Below, one piece after another: positions 63,950 through 64,000 of a stretch of 64,000 nt of DNA. This DNA comes from Roseovarius gahaiensis. Lineage in GTDB: Bacteria; Pseudomonadota; Alphaproteobacteria; Rhodobacterales; Rhodobacteraceae. Positions within the stretch are counted from its first letter, which is position 1. Each line of letters opens with the position of its first letter. The translations under genes were made by a program, and so were the position numbers. The notes under the pieces were generated by a model that had not been told where the DNA came from, made no database searches, and saw only the letters and a program-made list of their open reading frames with translations. The stretch spans positions 49,587 to 113,586 of the forward strand of contig NZ_JAAORB010000007.1 of the NCBI RefSeq assembly GCF_011601345.1. Direction: 5' to 3'.

Positions 63950-64000
63950 GGGTTCTCGGTCATGCGGCGATCTGGTCTGTGGTTGTGGCTTCAATTCCGT
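63923..64000. mobile_element. Possible left end of an insertion sequence (cut by window edge)
   Basis: MsrP sequence ends at 63922. The remaining 78 bases read on the minus strand as the tail of a protein (G-I-E-A-T-T-T-D-Q-I-A-A, stop at 63960-63962), ending about 37 bases before the junction, as transposase genes commonly do before a terminal repeat. The element cannot be named. Confidence 0.35.

Overview
The window looks like chromosomal DNA of an alphaproteobacterium of the order Rhodobacterales (Roseobacter/Rhodobacter relatives). This rests on gene content and order: a second-type heat-shock sigma factor (rpoH) with an RpoE-like promoter, ectABC followed by a dedicated aspartate kinase, lpoA-like/rsmI/yraN next to glnD and murJ, coaBC-dut-moeB, and an intergenic element (a GC-rich hairpin next to a TATTTTTG...AACA core) of a kind I associate with this group. 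Base composition is GC-rich with strongly GC-biased third codon positions in nearly all genes. Ectoine synthesis points to a salt-exposed, probably marine, life. No rRNA, tRNA or CRISPR array was seen, and no gap between genes exceeds about 300 bases.

Layout. 1-9.8 kb: glutathione-linked detoxification (end of frmA, yghU-type GST), a NYN-domain protein, dapA, a lytic transglycosylase, a DMT transporter, a split MnmC pair (mnmD and a divergent FAD oxidoreductase), a MaoC/HTD2-type dehydratase, a VOC protein and an FMN reductase. 9.9-15.3 kb: a LysR regulator, fadH, a class IV aminotransferase and two VOC proteins. 15.5-28.5 kb: housekeeping genes (trpS, a rhomboid-like protein without catalytic residues, murJ, a TSUP permease, glnD, an LpoA-like lipoprotein, rsmI, yraN, gshB, an esterase, comM). 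28.6-36.3 kb: a cobalamin pair (cobC-like, cobU), divergent rpoH-chaN, coaBC, dut, membrane-anchored moeB and an M3 peptidase. 36.4-41.1 kb: a phosphohexomutase, kdsA and two capsule-export genes (KpsE- and KpsT-like), consistent with a Kdo-linked capsule; the permease partner is absent here. 41.2-45.8 kb: ectR-like regulator and ectABC-ask. 45.9-48.8 kb: copper efflux, copA-cueR, with a textbook CueR promoter. 48.8-52.8 kb: pyrF, a small protein of unknown function and clpB with a heat-shock promoter.

52.9-60.7 kb is the most unusual region: an accessory glycan-type island read in one direction. It holds a glycosyltransferase gene interrupted by one in-frame TAA, a sulfotransferase-like gene, two paralogous asparagine-synthetase-like PP-loop enzymes without an N-terminal nucleophile cysteine, and between them a glycosyltransferase-methyltransferase fusion. 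Together they could build, sulfate, methylate and amidate or acylate an extracellular glycan; this is inference and I know of no described pathway with this set.

60.8-64.0 kb: a secreted fasciclin-domain protein, a secreted DUF302 protein, a membrane-anchored FMN/iron-sulfur GltB-like protein, and the 5' end of msrP. Recognisable msrP sequence stops abruptly near 63923, perhaps at the end of an insertion sequence.

Regulatory threads inside the window: an RpoE-type promoter in front of rpoH, an RpoH-type promoter in front of clpB, an FNR-like box between the DUF302 and GltB-like genes, and several perfect dyads that look like operators (before LysR, the FMN reductase, ectR and the fasciclin gene).
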